A DNA stretch of 64,000 nt from Auanema rhodensis (lineage: Eukaryota; Nematoda; Chromadorea; Rhabditida; Rhabditidae). The stretch is from positions 18,925,638-18,989,637 of the forward strand of contig OZ059900.1 in assembly GCA_964057225.1 (NCBI GenBank). Direction: 5' to 3'. The first letter of the stretch is position 1. Each line of letters starts with the position of its first letter. Under the pieces are notes generated by a model. That model had not been told where the DNA came from and ran no database searches. It saw only the letters and a list, made by a program, of their open reading frames with translations. The translations under genes were made by a program, and so were the position numbers. Below, piece after piece: positions 11,967 through 24,964 of this stretch.

Positions 11967-14900
11967 CGCTGTAAACAAGGTTTTGACTTACGATTTCATG
12001 TGTTCAAACTCATGCAATGTCAATGAAACCTAGCTCAAAATTGTTCGTACAACGTCTAGTTCCACTTTCACGACAAAAAAACAGGGGTTAGAAAATTAAG
12101 GAAATAAGCATATTCTGAGGGCACGCCCCTTATGGCTAATATTGATTAAATCGATTTTTGTTCATATGAGTCGTCAAATGCAACGAATTTCAGCGTGTTA
12201 CATACTAAAATGAAGCATTTTACATGCTGAACACTAGAACAATACAAAAACACAGTATTTCCCATGAGAAATATTTTATTATGCTGGAAAACCAGTTTTT
12301 GGAAATTTCGATGTAAACAAGGTTTTCACTTACGATTTCATGTGTTCAAACTCATGCAATGTCAATGAAACCTAGCTTAAAATTGTTCGTACAACGTCTA
12401 GTTCCACTTTCACGACAAAAAAACAGGGGTTAGAAAATTAAGGAAATTAGCATATTCTGAGGGCACGCCCCTTATGGCTAATATTGATTAAATCGATTTT
12501 TGTTCATATGAGTCGTCAAATGCAACGAATTTCAGCGTGTTACATACTAAAATGAAGCATTTTACAAGCTTAACACTAGAAAAATACAAAAACACAGTAT
12601 TTCCCATGAGAAATATTTTATTATGCTGGAAAACCAGTTTTTGGAAATTTCGCTGTAAACAAGGTTTTGACTTACGATTTCATGTGTTCAAACTCATGCA
12701 ATGTCAATGAAACCTAGCTTAAAATTGTTCGTACAACGTCTAGTTCCACTTTCACGACAAAAAAACAGGGGTTAGAAAATTAAGGAAATTAGCATATTCT
12801 GAGGGCACGCCCCTTATGGCTAATATTGATTAAATCGATTTTTGTTCATATGAGTCGTCAAATGCAACGAATTTCAGCGTGTTACATACTAAAATGAAGC
12901 ATTTTACAAGCTGAACACTAGAAAAATACAAAAACACAGTATTTCCCATGAGAAATATTTTATTATGCTGGAAAACCAGTTTTTGGAAATTTCGCTGTAA
13001 ACAAGGTTTTGACTTACGATTTCATGTGTTCAAACTCATGCAATGTCAATGAAACGTAGCTCAAAATTGTTCGTACAACGTCTAGTTCCACTTTCACGAC
13101 AAAAAAACAGGGGTTAGAAAATTAAGGAAATTAGCATATTCTGAGGGCACGCCCCTTATGGCTAATATTGATTAAATCGATTTTTGTTCATATGAGTCGT
13201 CAAATGCAACGAATTTCAGCGTGTTACATACTAAAATGAAGCATTTTACATGCTGAACACTAGAAAAAAACAAAAACACAGTATTTCCCATGAGAAATAT
13301 TTTATTATGCTGGAAAACCAGTTTTTGGAAATTTCGCTGTAAACAAGGTTTTGACTTACGATTTCATGTGTTCAAACTCATGCAATGTCAATGAAACTTA
13401 GCTCAAAATTGTTCGTACAACGTCTAGTTCCACTTTCACGACAAAAAAACAGGGGTTAGAAAATTAAGGAAATTAGCATATTCTGAGGGCACGCCCCTTA
13501 TGGCTAATATTGATTAAATCGATTTTTGTTCATATGAGTCGTCAAATGCAACGAATTTCAGCGTGTTACATACTAAAATGAAGCATTTTACATGCTGAAC
13601 ACTAGAAAAATACAAAAACACAGTATTTCCCATGAGAAATATTTTATTATGCTGGAAAACCAGTTTTTGGAAATTTCGCTGTAAACAAGGTTTTGACTTA
13701 CGATTTCATGTGTTCAAACTCATGCAATGTCAATGAAACCTAGCTCAAAATTGTTCGTACAACGTCTAGTTCCACTTTCACGACAAAAAAACAGGGGTTA
13801 GAAAATTAAGGAAATAAGCATATTCTGAGGGCACGCCCCTTATGGCTAATATTGATTAAATCGATTTTTGTTCATATGAGTCGTCAAATGCAACGAATTT
13901 CAGCGTGTTACATACTAAAATGAAGCATTTTACATGCTGAACACTAGAACAATACAAAAACACAGTATTTCCCATGAGAAATATTTTATTATGCTGGAAA
14001 ACCAGTTTTTGGAAATTTCGATGTAAACAAGGTTTTGACTTACGATTTCATGTGTTCAAACTCATGCAATGTCAATGAAACCTAGCTTACAATTGTTCGT
14101 ACAACGTCTAGTTCCACTTTCACGACAAAAAAACAGGGGTTAGAAAATTAAGGAAATTAGCATATTCTGAGGGCACGCCCCTTATGGCTAATATTGATTA
14201 AATCGATTTTTGTTCATATGAGTCGTCAAATGCAACGAATTTCAGCGTGTTACATACTAAAATGAAGCATTTTACAAGCTGAACACTAGAAAAATACAAA
14301 AACACAGTATTTCCCATGAGAAATATTTTATTATGCTGGAAAACCAGTTTTTGGAAATTTCGCTGTAAACAAGGTTTTGACTTACGATTTCATGTGTTCA
14401 AACTCATGCAATGTCAATGAAACCTAGCTTAAAATTGTTCGTACAACGTCTAGTTCCACTTTCACGACAAAAAAACAGGGGTTAGAAAATTAAGGAAATT
14501 AGCATATTCTGAGGGCACGCCCCTTATGGCTAATATTGATTAAATCGATTTTTGTTCATATGAGTCGTCAAATGCAACGAATTTCAGCGTGTTACATACT
14601 AAAATGAAGCATTTTACAAGCTGAACACTAGAAAAATACAAAAACACAGTATTTCCCATGAGAAATATTTTATTATGCTGGAAAACCAGTTTTTGGAAAT
14701 TTCGCTGTAAACAAGGTTTTGACTTACGATTTCATGTGTTCAAACTCATGCAATGTCAATGAAACTTAGCTCAAAATTGTTCGTACAACGTCTAGTTCCA
14801 CTTTCACGACAAAAAAACAGGGGTTAGAAAATTAAGGAAATTAGCATATTCTGAGGGCACGCCCCTTATGGCTAATATTGATTAAATCGATTTTTGTTCA

Positions 14901-15386
14901 TATGAGTCGTCAAATGCAACGAATTTCAGCGTGTTACATACTAAAATGAAGCATTTTACAAGCTGAACACTAGAAAAATACAAAAACACAGTATTTCCCA
15001 TGAGAAATATTTTATTATGCTGGAAAACCAGTTTTTGGAAATTTCGCTGTAAACAAGGTTTTGACTTACGATTTCATGTGTTCAAACTCATGCAATGTCA
15101 ATGAAACCTAGCTTAAAATTGTTCGTACAACGTCTAGTTCCACTTTCACGACAAAAAAACAGGGGTTAGAAAATTAAGGAAATTAGCATATTCTGAGGGC
15201 ACGCCCCTTATGGCTAATATTGATTAAATCGATTTTTGTTCATATGAGTCGTCAAATGCAACGAATTTCAGCGTGTTACATACTAAAATGAAGCATTTTA
15301 CATGCTGAACACTAGAAAAATACAAAAACACAGTATTTCTCATGAGAAATATTTTATTATGCTGGAAAACCAGTTTTTGGAAATTT
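11967..15386 (+). repeat. Two copies of a 5-monomer unit (period 1710 bp)
   Basis: Copy 1 is 11967-13676 and copy 2 is 13677-15386. Both open with a monomer carrying GGAAATAAGC and GAACAATAC, followed by one starting CGATGTAAAC (not CGCTGTAAAC) with CTTAAAAT or CTTACAAT, followed by a CTTAAAAT/ACAAGCTG monomer. The fourth and fifth positions differ between copies: 12993 has ACGTAGC with AAAACAA, whereas 14703 has CTTAGC with ACAAGCTG. A related pair with the same 1710-bp spacing lies at 31805-35223. Confidence 0.82.
15334..15351. other. Perfect 18-bp palindrome created by a satellite variant
   Basis: The common form TATTTC-CCATGA-GAAATA is an interrupted inverted repeat. A single C-to-T change gives TATTTCTCATGAGAAATA, which equals its own reverse complement over 18 bp. 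The same variant is at 16362-16379, 35171-35188, 35513-35530, 39617-39634 and 39959-39976. All six lie one or two monomers upstream of an A8/AACAAAT monomer. Confidence 0.85.
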
Positions 15387-16757
15387 CGCTGTAAACAAGG
15401 TTTTGACTTACGATTTCATGTGTTCAAACTCATGCAATGTCAATGAAACCTAGCTCAAAATTGTTCGTACAACGTCTAGTTCCACTTTCACGACAAAAAA
15501 AACAGGGGTTAGAAAATTAAGGAAATTAGCATATTCTGAGGGCACGCCCCTTATGGCTAATATTGATTAAATCGATTTTTGTTCATATGAGTCGTCAAAT
15601 GCAACAAATTTCAGCGTGTTACATACTAAAAATCAAGCATTTTACATGCTGAACACTAGAAAAATACAAAAACACAGTATTTCCCATGAGAAATATTTTA
15701 TTATGCTGGAAAACCAGTTTTTGGAAATTTCGCTGTAAACAAGGTTTTGACTTACTTTTTCTTGTGTTCAAACTCATGCAATGTCAATGAAACCTAGCTC
15801 AAAATTGTTCGTACAACGTCTAGTTCCACTTTCACGACAAAAAAACAGGGGTTAGAAAATTAAGGAAATTAGCATATTCTGAGGGCACGCCCCTTATGGC
15901 TAATATTGATTAAATCGATTTTTGTTCATATGAGTCGTCAAATGCAACGAATTTCAGCGTGTTACATACTAAAATGAAGCATTTTACAAGCTGAACACTA
16001 GAAAAATACAAAAACACAGTATTTCCCATGAGAAATATTTTATTATGCTGGAAAACCAGTTTTTGGAAATTTCGCTGTAAACAAGGTTTTGACTTACGAT
16101 TTCATGTGTTCAAACTCATGCAATGTCAATGAAACCTAGCTTAAAATTGTTCGTACAACGTCTAGTTCCACTTTCACGACAAAAAAACAGGGGTTAGAAA
16201 ATTAAGGAAATTAGCATATTCTGAGGGCACGCCCCTTATGGCTAATATTGATTAAATCGATTTTTGTTCATATGAGTCGTCAAATGCAACGAATTTCAGC
16301 GTGTTACATACTAAAATGAAGCATTTTACATGCTGAACACTAGAAAAATACAAAAACACAGTATTTCTCATGAGAAATATTTTATTATGCTGGAAAACCA
16401 GTTTTTGGAAATTTCGCTGTAAACAAGGTTTTGACTTACGATTTCATGTGTTCAAACTCATGCAATGTCAATGAAACCTAGCTCAAAATTGTTCGTACAA
16501 CGTCTAGTTCCACTTTCACGACAAAAAAAACAGGGGTTAGAAAATTAAGGAAATTAGCATATTCTGAGGGCACGCCCCTTATGGCTAATATTGATTAAAT
16601 CGATTTTTGTTCATATGAGTCGTCAAATGCAACAAATTTCAGCGTGTTACATACTAAAATGAAGCATTTTACATGCTGAACACTAGAAAAATACAAAAAC
16701 ACAGTATTTCCCATGAGAAATATTTTATTATGCTGGAAAACCAGTTTTTGGAAATTT
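15387..16757 (+). repeat. Three-monomer duplication (period 1028 bp) bearing the A8/AACAAAT monomer
   Basis: The monomers at 15387 and 16415 both have an A8 tract after CACGAC and AACAAATT instead of AACGAATT; the monomers that follow them (15731, 16758) both have ACTTTTTCTTGTG in place of ACGATTTCATGTG. Spacing is 1028 bp, three monomers plus two bases. The first copy has an extra A and a changed base (ACTAAAAATCAAGC near 15630), making it 344 bp, the longest unit seen. Confidence 0.82.
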
Positions 16758-19700
16758 CGCTGTAAACAAGGTTTTGACTTACTTTTTCTTGTGTTCAAAC
16801 TCATGCAATGTCAATGAAACCTAGCTCAAAATTGTTCGTACAACGTCTAGTTCCACTTTCACGACAAAAAAACAGGGGTTAGAAAATTAAGGAAATTAGC
16901 ATATTCTGAGGGCACGCCCCTTATGGCTAATATTGATTAAATCGATTTTTGTTCATATGAGTCGTCAAATGCAACGAATTTCAGCGTGTTACATACTAAA
17001 ATGAAGCATTTTACATGCTGAACACTAGAAAAATACAAAAACACAGTATTTCCCATGAGAAATATTTTATTATGCTGGAAAACCAGTTTTTGGAAATTTC
17101 GCTGTAAACAAGGTTTTGACTTACGATTTCATGTGTTCAAACTCATGCAATGTCAATGAAACCTAGCTCAAAATTGTTCGTACAACGTCTAGTTCCACTT
17201 TCACGACAAAAAAACAGGGGTTAGAAAATTAAGGAAATTAGCATATTCTGAGGGCACGCCCCTTATGGCTAATATTGATTAAATCGATTTTTGTTCATAT
17301 GAGTCGTCAAATGCAACGAATTTCAGCGTGTTACATACTAAAATGAAGCATTTTACATGCTGAACACTAGAAAAAAACAAAAACACAGTATTTCCCATGA
17401 GAAATAGTTTATTATGCTGGAAAACCAGTTTTTGGAAATTTCGCTGTAAACAAGGTTTTGACTTACGATTTCATGTGTTCAAACTCATGCAATGTCAATG
17501 AAACCTAGCTCAAAATTGTTCGTACAACGTCTAGTTCCACTTTCACGACAAAAAAACAGGGGTTAGAAAATTAAGGAAGTTAGCATATTCTGAGGGCACG
17601 CCCCTTATGGCTAATATTGATTAAATCGATTTTTGTTCATATGAGTCGTCAAATGCAACGAATTTCAGCGTGTTACATACTAAAATGAAGCATTTTACAT
17701 GCTGAACACTAGAAAAATACAAAAACACAGTATTTCCCATGAGAAATATTTTATTATGCTGGAAAACCAGTTTTTGGAAATTTCGCTGTAAACAAGGTTT
17801 TGACTTACGATTTCATGTGTTCAAACTCATGCAATGTCAATGAAACCTAGCTCAAAATTGTTCGTACAACGTCTAGTTCCACTTTGACGACAAAAAAACA
17901 AGGGTTAGAAAATTAAGGAAATTAGCATATTCTGAGGGCACGCCCCTTATGGCTAATATTGATTAAATCGATTTTTGTTCATATGAGTCGTCAAATGCAA
18001 CGAATTTCTGCATGTTACATACTAAAATGAAGCATTTTACATGCTGAACACTAGAAAAAAACAAAAACACAGTATTTCCCATGAGAAATATTTTATTATG
18101 CTGGAAAACCAGTTTTTGGAAATTTCGCTGTAAACAAGGTTTTGACTTACGATTTCATGTGTTCAAACTCATGCAATGTCAATGAAACTTAGCTCAAAAT
18201 TGTTCGTACAACGTCTAGTTCCACTTTCACGACAAAAAAACAGGGGTTAGAAAATTAAGGAAATTAGCATATTCTGAGGGCACGCCCCTTATGGCTAATA
18301 TTGATTAAATCGATTTTTGTTCATATGAGTCGTCAAATGCAACGAATTTCAGCGTGTTACATACTAAAATGAAGCATTTTACATGCTGAACACTAGAAAA
18401 ATACAAAAACACAGTATTTCCCATGAGAAATATTTTATTATGCTGGAAAACCAGTTTTTGGAAATTTCGCTGTAAACAAGGTTTTGACTTACGATTTCAT
18501 GTGTTCAAACTCATGCAATGTCAATGAAACCTAGCTCAAAATTGTTTGTACAACGTCTAGTTCCACTTTCACGACAAAAAAACAGGGGTTAGAAAATTAA
18601 GGAAATTAGCATATTCTGAGGGCACGCCCCTTATGGCTAATATTGATTAAATCGATTTTTGTTCATATGAGTCGTCAAATGCAACGAATTTCAGCGTGTT
18701 ACATACTAAAATGAAGCATTTTACATGCTGAACACTAGAAAAATACAAAAACACAGTATTTCCCATGAGAAATATTTTATTATGCTGGAAAACCAGCTTT
18801 TGGAAATTTCGCTGTAAACAAGGTTTTGACTTACGATTTCATGTGTTCAAACTCATGCAATGTCAATGAAACTTAGCTCAAAATTGTTCGTACAACGTCT
18901 AGTTCCACTTTCACGACAAAAAAACAAGGGTTAGAAAATTAAGGAAATTAGCATATTCTGAGGGCACGCCCCTTATGGCTAATATTGATTAAATCGATTT
19001 TTGTTCATATGAGTCGTCAAATGCAACGAATTTCAGCGTGTTACATACTAAAATGAAGCATTTTACATGCTGAACACTAGAAAAATACAAAAACACAGTA
19101 TTTCCCATGAGAAATATTTTATTATGCTGGAAAACCAGTTTTTGGAAATTTCGCTGTAAACAAGGTTTTGACTTACGATTTCATGTGTTCAAACTCATGC
19201 AATGTCAATGAAACCTAGCTCAAAATTGTTTGTACAACGTCTAGTTCCACTTTCACGACAAAAAAACAGGGGTTAGAAAATTAAGGAAATTAGCATATTC
19301 TGAGGGCACGCCCCTTATGGCTAATATTGATTAAATCGATTTTTGTTCATATGAGTCGTCAAATGCAACGAATTTCAGCGTGTTACATACTAAAATGAAG
19401 CATTTTACATGCTGAACACTAGAAAAATACAAAAACACAGTATTTCCCATGAGAAATATTTTATTATGCTGGAAAACCAGCTTTTGGAAATTTCGCTGTA
19501 AACAAGGTTTTGACTTACGATTTCATGTGTTCAAACTCATGCAATGTCAATGAAACTTAGCTCAAAATTGTTCGTACAACGTCTAGTTCCACTTTCACGA
19601 CAAAAAAACAAGGGTTAGAAAATTAAGGAAATTAGCATATTCTGAGGGCACGCCCCTTATGGCTAATATTGATTAAATCGATTTTTGTTCATATGAGTCG

Positions 19701-20518
19701 TCAAATGCAACGAATTTCAGCGTGTTACATACTAAACTGAAGCATTTTACATGCTGAACACTAGAAAAATACAAAAACACAGTATTTCCCATGAGAAATA
19801 TTTTATTATGCTGGAGAACCAGTTTTTGGAAATTTCGCTGTAAACAAGGTTTTGACTTACGATTTCATGTGTTCAAACTCATGCAATGTCAATGAAACCT
19901 AGCTCAAAATTGTTCGTACAACGTCTAGTTCCACTTTCACGACAAAAAAACAGGGGTTAGAAAATTAAGGAAATTAGCATATTCTGAGGGCACGCCCCTT
20001 ATGGCTAATATTGATTAAATCGATTTTTGTTCATATGAGTCGTCAAATGCAACGAATTTTAGCGTGTTACATACTCAAATGAAGCATTTTACATGCTGAA
20101 CACTAGAAAAATACAAAAACACAGTATTTCCCATGAGAAATATTTTATTATGCTGGAAAACCAGTTTTTGGAAATTTCGCTGTAAACAAGGTTTGACTTA
20201 CGATTTCATGTGTTCAAACTCATGCAATGTCAATGAAACCTAGCTCAAAATTGTTCGTACAACGTCTAGTTCCACTTTCACGACAAAAAAACAGGGGTTA
20301 GAAAATTAAGGAAATTAGCATATTCTGAGGGCACGCCCCTTATTGCTAATATTGATTAAATCGATTTTTGTTCATATGAGTCGTCAAATGCAACGAATTT
20401 CAGCGTGTTACATACTAAAATGAAGCATTTTACATGCTGAACACTAGAAAAATACAAAAACACAGTATTACCCATGAAAAATATTTTATTATGCTGGAAA
20501 ACCAGTTTTTGGAAATTT
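16415..20518 (+). repeat. 12-monomer higher-order block, copy 1
   Basis: Ordered diagnostic monomers: A8/AACAAAT (16415), ACTTTTTCTTG (16758), GAAATAGTTT (near 17402), GGAAGTTAGC (near 17574), CTTTGACGAC with CAAGGG and CTGCATG (17784), CTTAGC (18126), TTGTTTG with CCAGCTTTTGG (18468), CTTAGC with CAAGGG (18810), a second TTGTTTG/CCAGCTTTTGG (19152), CTTAGC/CAAGGG with ACTAAACTG and CTGGAGAACC (19494), TTTTAGCG with ACTCAAATG (19836), and the 341-bp short type with GTATTACCC (20178). The 24965-28384 block repeats the order without one pair of monomers. Confidence 0.88.
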
Positions 20519-21886
20519 CGCTGTAAACAAGGTTTTGACTTACGATTTCATGTGTTCAAACTCATGCAATGTCAATGAAACCTAGCTCAAAATTGTTCGT
20601 ACAACGTCTAGTTCCACTTTCACGACAAAAAAACAGGGGTTAGAAAATTAAGGAAATTAGCATATTCTGAGGGCACGCCCCTTATGGCTAATATTGATTA
20701 AATCGATTTTTGTTCATATGAGTCGTCAAATGCAACGAATTTCAGCGTGTTACATACTAAAATGAAGCATTTTACATGCTGAACACTAGAAAAATACAAA
20801 AACACAGTATTTCCCATGAGAAATATTTTATTATGCTGGAAAACCAGTTTTTGGAAATTTCGCTGTAAACAAGGTTTTGACTTACGATTTCATGTGTTCA
20901 AACTCATGCAATGTCAATGAAACTTAGCTCAAAATTGTTCGTACAACGTCTAGTTCCACTTTCACGACAAAAAAACAGGGGTTAGAAAATTAAGGAAATT
21001 AGCATATTCTGAGGGCACGCCCCTTATGGCTAATATTGATTAAATCGATTTTTGTTCATATGAGTCGTCAAATGCAACGAATTTCAGCGTGTTACATACT
21101 AAAATGAAGCATTTTACATGCTGAACACTAGAAAAATACAAAAACACAGTATTTCCCATGAGAAATATTTTATTATGCTGGAAAACCAGTTTTTGGAAAT
21201 TTCGCTGTAAACAAGGTTTTGACTTACGATTTCATGTGTTCAAACTCATGCAATGTCAATGAAACCTAGCTCAAAATTGTTTGTACAACGTCTAGTTCCA
21301 CTTTCACGACAAAAAAACAGGGGTTAGAAAATTAAGGAAATTAGCATATTCTGAGGGCACGCCCCTTATGGCTAATATTGATTAAATCGATTTTTGTTCA
21401 TATGAGTCGTCAAATGCAACGAATTTCAGCGTGTTACATACTAAAATGAAGCATTTTACATGCTGAACACTAGAAAAATACAAAAACACAGTATTTCCCA
21501 TGAGAAATATTTTATTATGCTGGAAAACCAGTTTTTGGAAATTTCGCTGTAAACAAGGTTTTGACTTACGATTTCATGTGTTCAAACTCATGCAATGTCA
21601 ATGAAACTTAGCTCAAAATTGTTCGTACAACGTCTAGTTCCACTTTCACGACAAAAAAACAAGGGTTAGAAAATTAAGGAAATTAGCATATTCTGAGGGC
21701 ACGCCCCTTATTGCTAATATTGATTAAATCGATTTTTGTTCATATGAGTCGTCAAATGCAACGAATTTCAGCGTGTTACATACTAAAATGAAGCATTTTA
21801 CATGCTGAACACTAGAAAAATACAAAAACACAGTATTTCCCATGAGAAATATTTTATTATGCTGGAAAACCAGTTTTTGGAAATTT
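20519..21886 (+). repeat. Four satellite monomers between two higher-order blocks
   Basis: Consensus-like monomers (starts 20519, 20861, 21203, 21545). The last combines CTTAGC, CAAGGG and TTATTGCT; TTATTGCT otherwise appears only in the short 341-bp type, so this monomer may be a gene-conversion or exchange product. The equivalent stretch after the second block begins at 28385 and there carries CATTTCACATG instead. Confidence 0.7.
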
Positions 21887-24800
21887 CGCTGTAAACAAGG
21901 TTTTGACTTACGATTTCATGTGTTCAAACTCATGCAATGTCAATGAAACCTAGCTCAAAATTGTTTGTACAACGTCTAGTTCCACTTTCACGACAAAAAA
22001 ACAGGGGTTAGAAAATTAAGGAAATTAGCATATTCTGAGGGCACGCCCCTTATGGCTAATATTGATTAAATCGATTTTTGTTCATATGAGTCGTCAAATG
22101 CAACGAATTTCAGCGTGTTACATACTAAAATGAAGCATTTTACATGCTGAACACTAGAAAAATACAAAAACACAGTATTTCCCATGAGAAATATTTTATT
22201 ATGCTGGAAAACCAGTTTTTGGAAATTTCGCTGTAAACAAGGTTTTGACTTACGATTTCATGTGTTCAAACTCATGCAATGTCAATGAAACCTAGCTCAA
22301 AATTGTTCGTACAACGTCTAGTTCCACTTTCACGACAAAAAAACAAGGGTTAGAAAATTAAGGAAATTAGCATATTCTGAGGGCACGCCCCTTATGGCTA
22401 ATATTGATTAAATCGATTTTTGTTCATATGAGTCGTCAAATGCAACGAATTTCAGCGTGTTACATACTAAAATGAAGCATTTTACATGCTGAACACTAGA
22501 AAAATACAAAAACACAGTATTTCCCATGAGAAATATTTTATTATGCTGGAAAACCAGTTTTTGGAAATTTCGCTGTAAACAAGGTTTTGACTTACGATTT
22601 CATGTGTTCAAACTCATGCAATGTCAATGAAACCTAGCTCAAAATTGTTCGTACAACGTCTAGTTCCACTTTCACGACAAAAAAACAGGGGTTAGAAAAT
22701 TAAGGAAATTAGCATATTCTGAGGGCACGCCCCTTATGGCTAATATTGATTAAATCGATTTTTGTTCATATGAGTCGTCAAATGCAACGAATTTCAGCGT
22801 GTTACATACTAAAATGAAGCATTTTACATGCTGAACACTAGAAAAATACAAAAACACAGTATTTCCCATGAGAAATATTTTATTATGCTGGAAAACCAGT
22901 TTTTGGAAATTTCGCTGTAAACAAGGTTTTGACTTACGATTTCATGTGTTCAAACTCATGCAATGTCAATGAAACCTAGCTCAAAATTGTTTGTACAACG
23001 TCTAGTTCCACTTTCACGACAAAAAAACAGGGGTTAGAAAATTAAGGAAATTAGCATATTCTGAGGGCACGCCCCTTATGGCTAATATTGATTAAATCGA
23101 TTTTTGTTCATATGAGTCGTCAAATGCAACGAATTACAGCGTGTTACATACTAAAATGAAGCATTTTACATGCTGAACACTAGAAAAATACAAAAACACA
23201 GTATTTCCCATGAGAAATATTTTATTATGCTGGAAAACCAGTTTTTGGAAATTTCGCTGTAAACAAGGTTTTGACTTACGATTTCATGTGTTCAAACTCA
23301 TGCAATGTCAATGAAACCTAGCTCAAAATTGTTCGTACAACGTCTAGTTCCACTTTCACGACAAAAAAACAAGGGTTAGAAAATTAAGGAAATTAGCATA
23401 TTCTGAGGGCACGCCCCTTATGGCTAATATTGATTAAATCGATTTTTGTTCATATGAGTCGTCAAATGCAACGAATTTCAGCGTGTTACATACTAAAATG
23501 AAGCATTTTACATGCTGAACACTAGAAAAATACAAAAACACAGTATTTCCCATGAGAAATATTTTATTATGCTGGAAAACCAGTTTTTGGAAATTTCGCT
23601 GTAAACAAGGTTTTGACTTACGATTTCATGTGTTCAAACTCATGCAATGTCAATGAAACCTAGCTCAAAATTGTTCGTACAACGTCTAGTTCCACTTTCA
23701 CGACAAAAAAACAGGGGTTAGAAAATTAAGGAAATTAGCATATTCTGAGGGCACGCCCCTTATGGCTAATATTGATTAAATCGATTTTTGTTCATATGAG
23801 TCGTCAAATGCAACGAATTTCTGCATGTTACATACTAAAATGAAGCATTTTACATGCTGAACACTAGAAAAAAACAAAAACACAGTATTTCCCATGAGAA
23901 ATATTTTATTATGCTGGAAAACCAGTTTTTGGAAATTTCGCTGTAAACAAGGTTTTGACTTACGATTTCATGTGTTCAAACTCATGCAATGTCAATGAAA
24001 CTTAGCTCAAAATTGTTCGTACAACGTCTAGTTCCACTTTCACGACAAAAAAACAGGGGTTAGAAAATTAAGGAAATTAGCATATTCTGAGGGCACGCCC
24101 CTTATGGCTAATATTGATTAAATCGATTTTTGTTCATATGAGTCGTCAAATGCAACGAATTTCAGCGTGTTACATACTAATATGAAGCATTTTACATGCT
24201 GAACACTAGAAAAATACAAAAACACAGTATTTCCCATGAGAAATATTTTATTATGCTGGAAAACCAGTTTTTGGAAATTTCGCTGTAAACAAGGTTTTGA
24301 CTTACGATTTCATGTGTTCAAACTCATGCAATGTCAATGAAACCTAGCTCAAAATTGTTCGTACAACGTCTAGTTCCACTTTCACGACAAAAAAACAGGG
24401 GTTAGAAAATTAAGGAAATAAGCATATTCTGAGGGCACGCCCCTTATGGCTAATATTGATTAAATCGATTTTTGTTCATATGAGTCGTCAAATGCAACGA
24501 ATTTCAGCGTGTTACATACTAAAATGAAGCATTTTACATGCTGAACACTAGAACAATACAAAAACACAGTATTTCCCATGAGAAATATTTTATTATGCTG
24601 GAAAACCAGTTTTTGGAAATTTCGATGTAAACAAGGTTTTCACTTACGATTTCATGTGTTCAAACTCATGCAATGTCAATGAAACCTAGCTCAAAATTGT
24701 TCGTACAACGTCTAGTTCCACTTTCACGACAAAAAAACAGGGGTTAGAAAATTAAGGAAATTAGCATATTCTGAGGGCACGCCCCTTATGGCTAATATTG

Positions 24801-24964
24801 ATTAAATCGATTTTTGTTCATATGAGTCGTCAAATGCAACGAATTTCAGCGTGTTACATACTAAAATGAAGCATTTTACAAGCTGAACACTAGAAAAATA
24901 CAAAAACACAGTATTTCCCATGAGAAATATTTTATTATGCTGGAAAACCAGTTTTTGGAAATTT
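21887..24964 (+). repeat. Nine-monomer block, copy 1
   Basis: Series: TTGTTTG, CAAGGG, plain, TTGTTTG with TTACAGCG, CAAGGG, CTGCATG with AAAACAA, CTTAGC with ACTAATATG, GGAAATAAGC with GAACAATAC, then CGATGTAAAC with GTTTTCACTT and ACAAGCTG. The same nine in the same order occur at 29411-32488, exactly 7524 bp (22 monomers) downstream. The last monomer here reads CTCAAAAT where copy 2 reads CTTAAAAT. Confidence 0.85.

Noticed and set aside
16595-16804. 69-codon minus-strand open frame, also at 25145, 35746 and 40192, as a small gene
   Set aside because: It lies wholly in satellite monomers, ends at the TAA of the common ATTTAA motif, has no recognisable domain or signal, and is closed by a stop in ordinary monomers.
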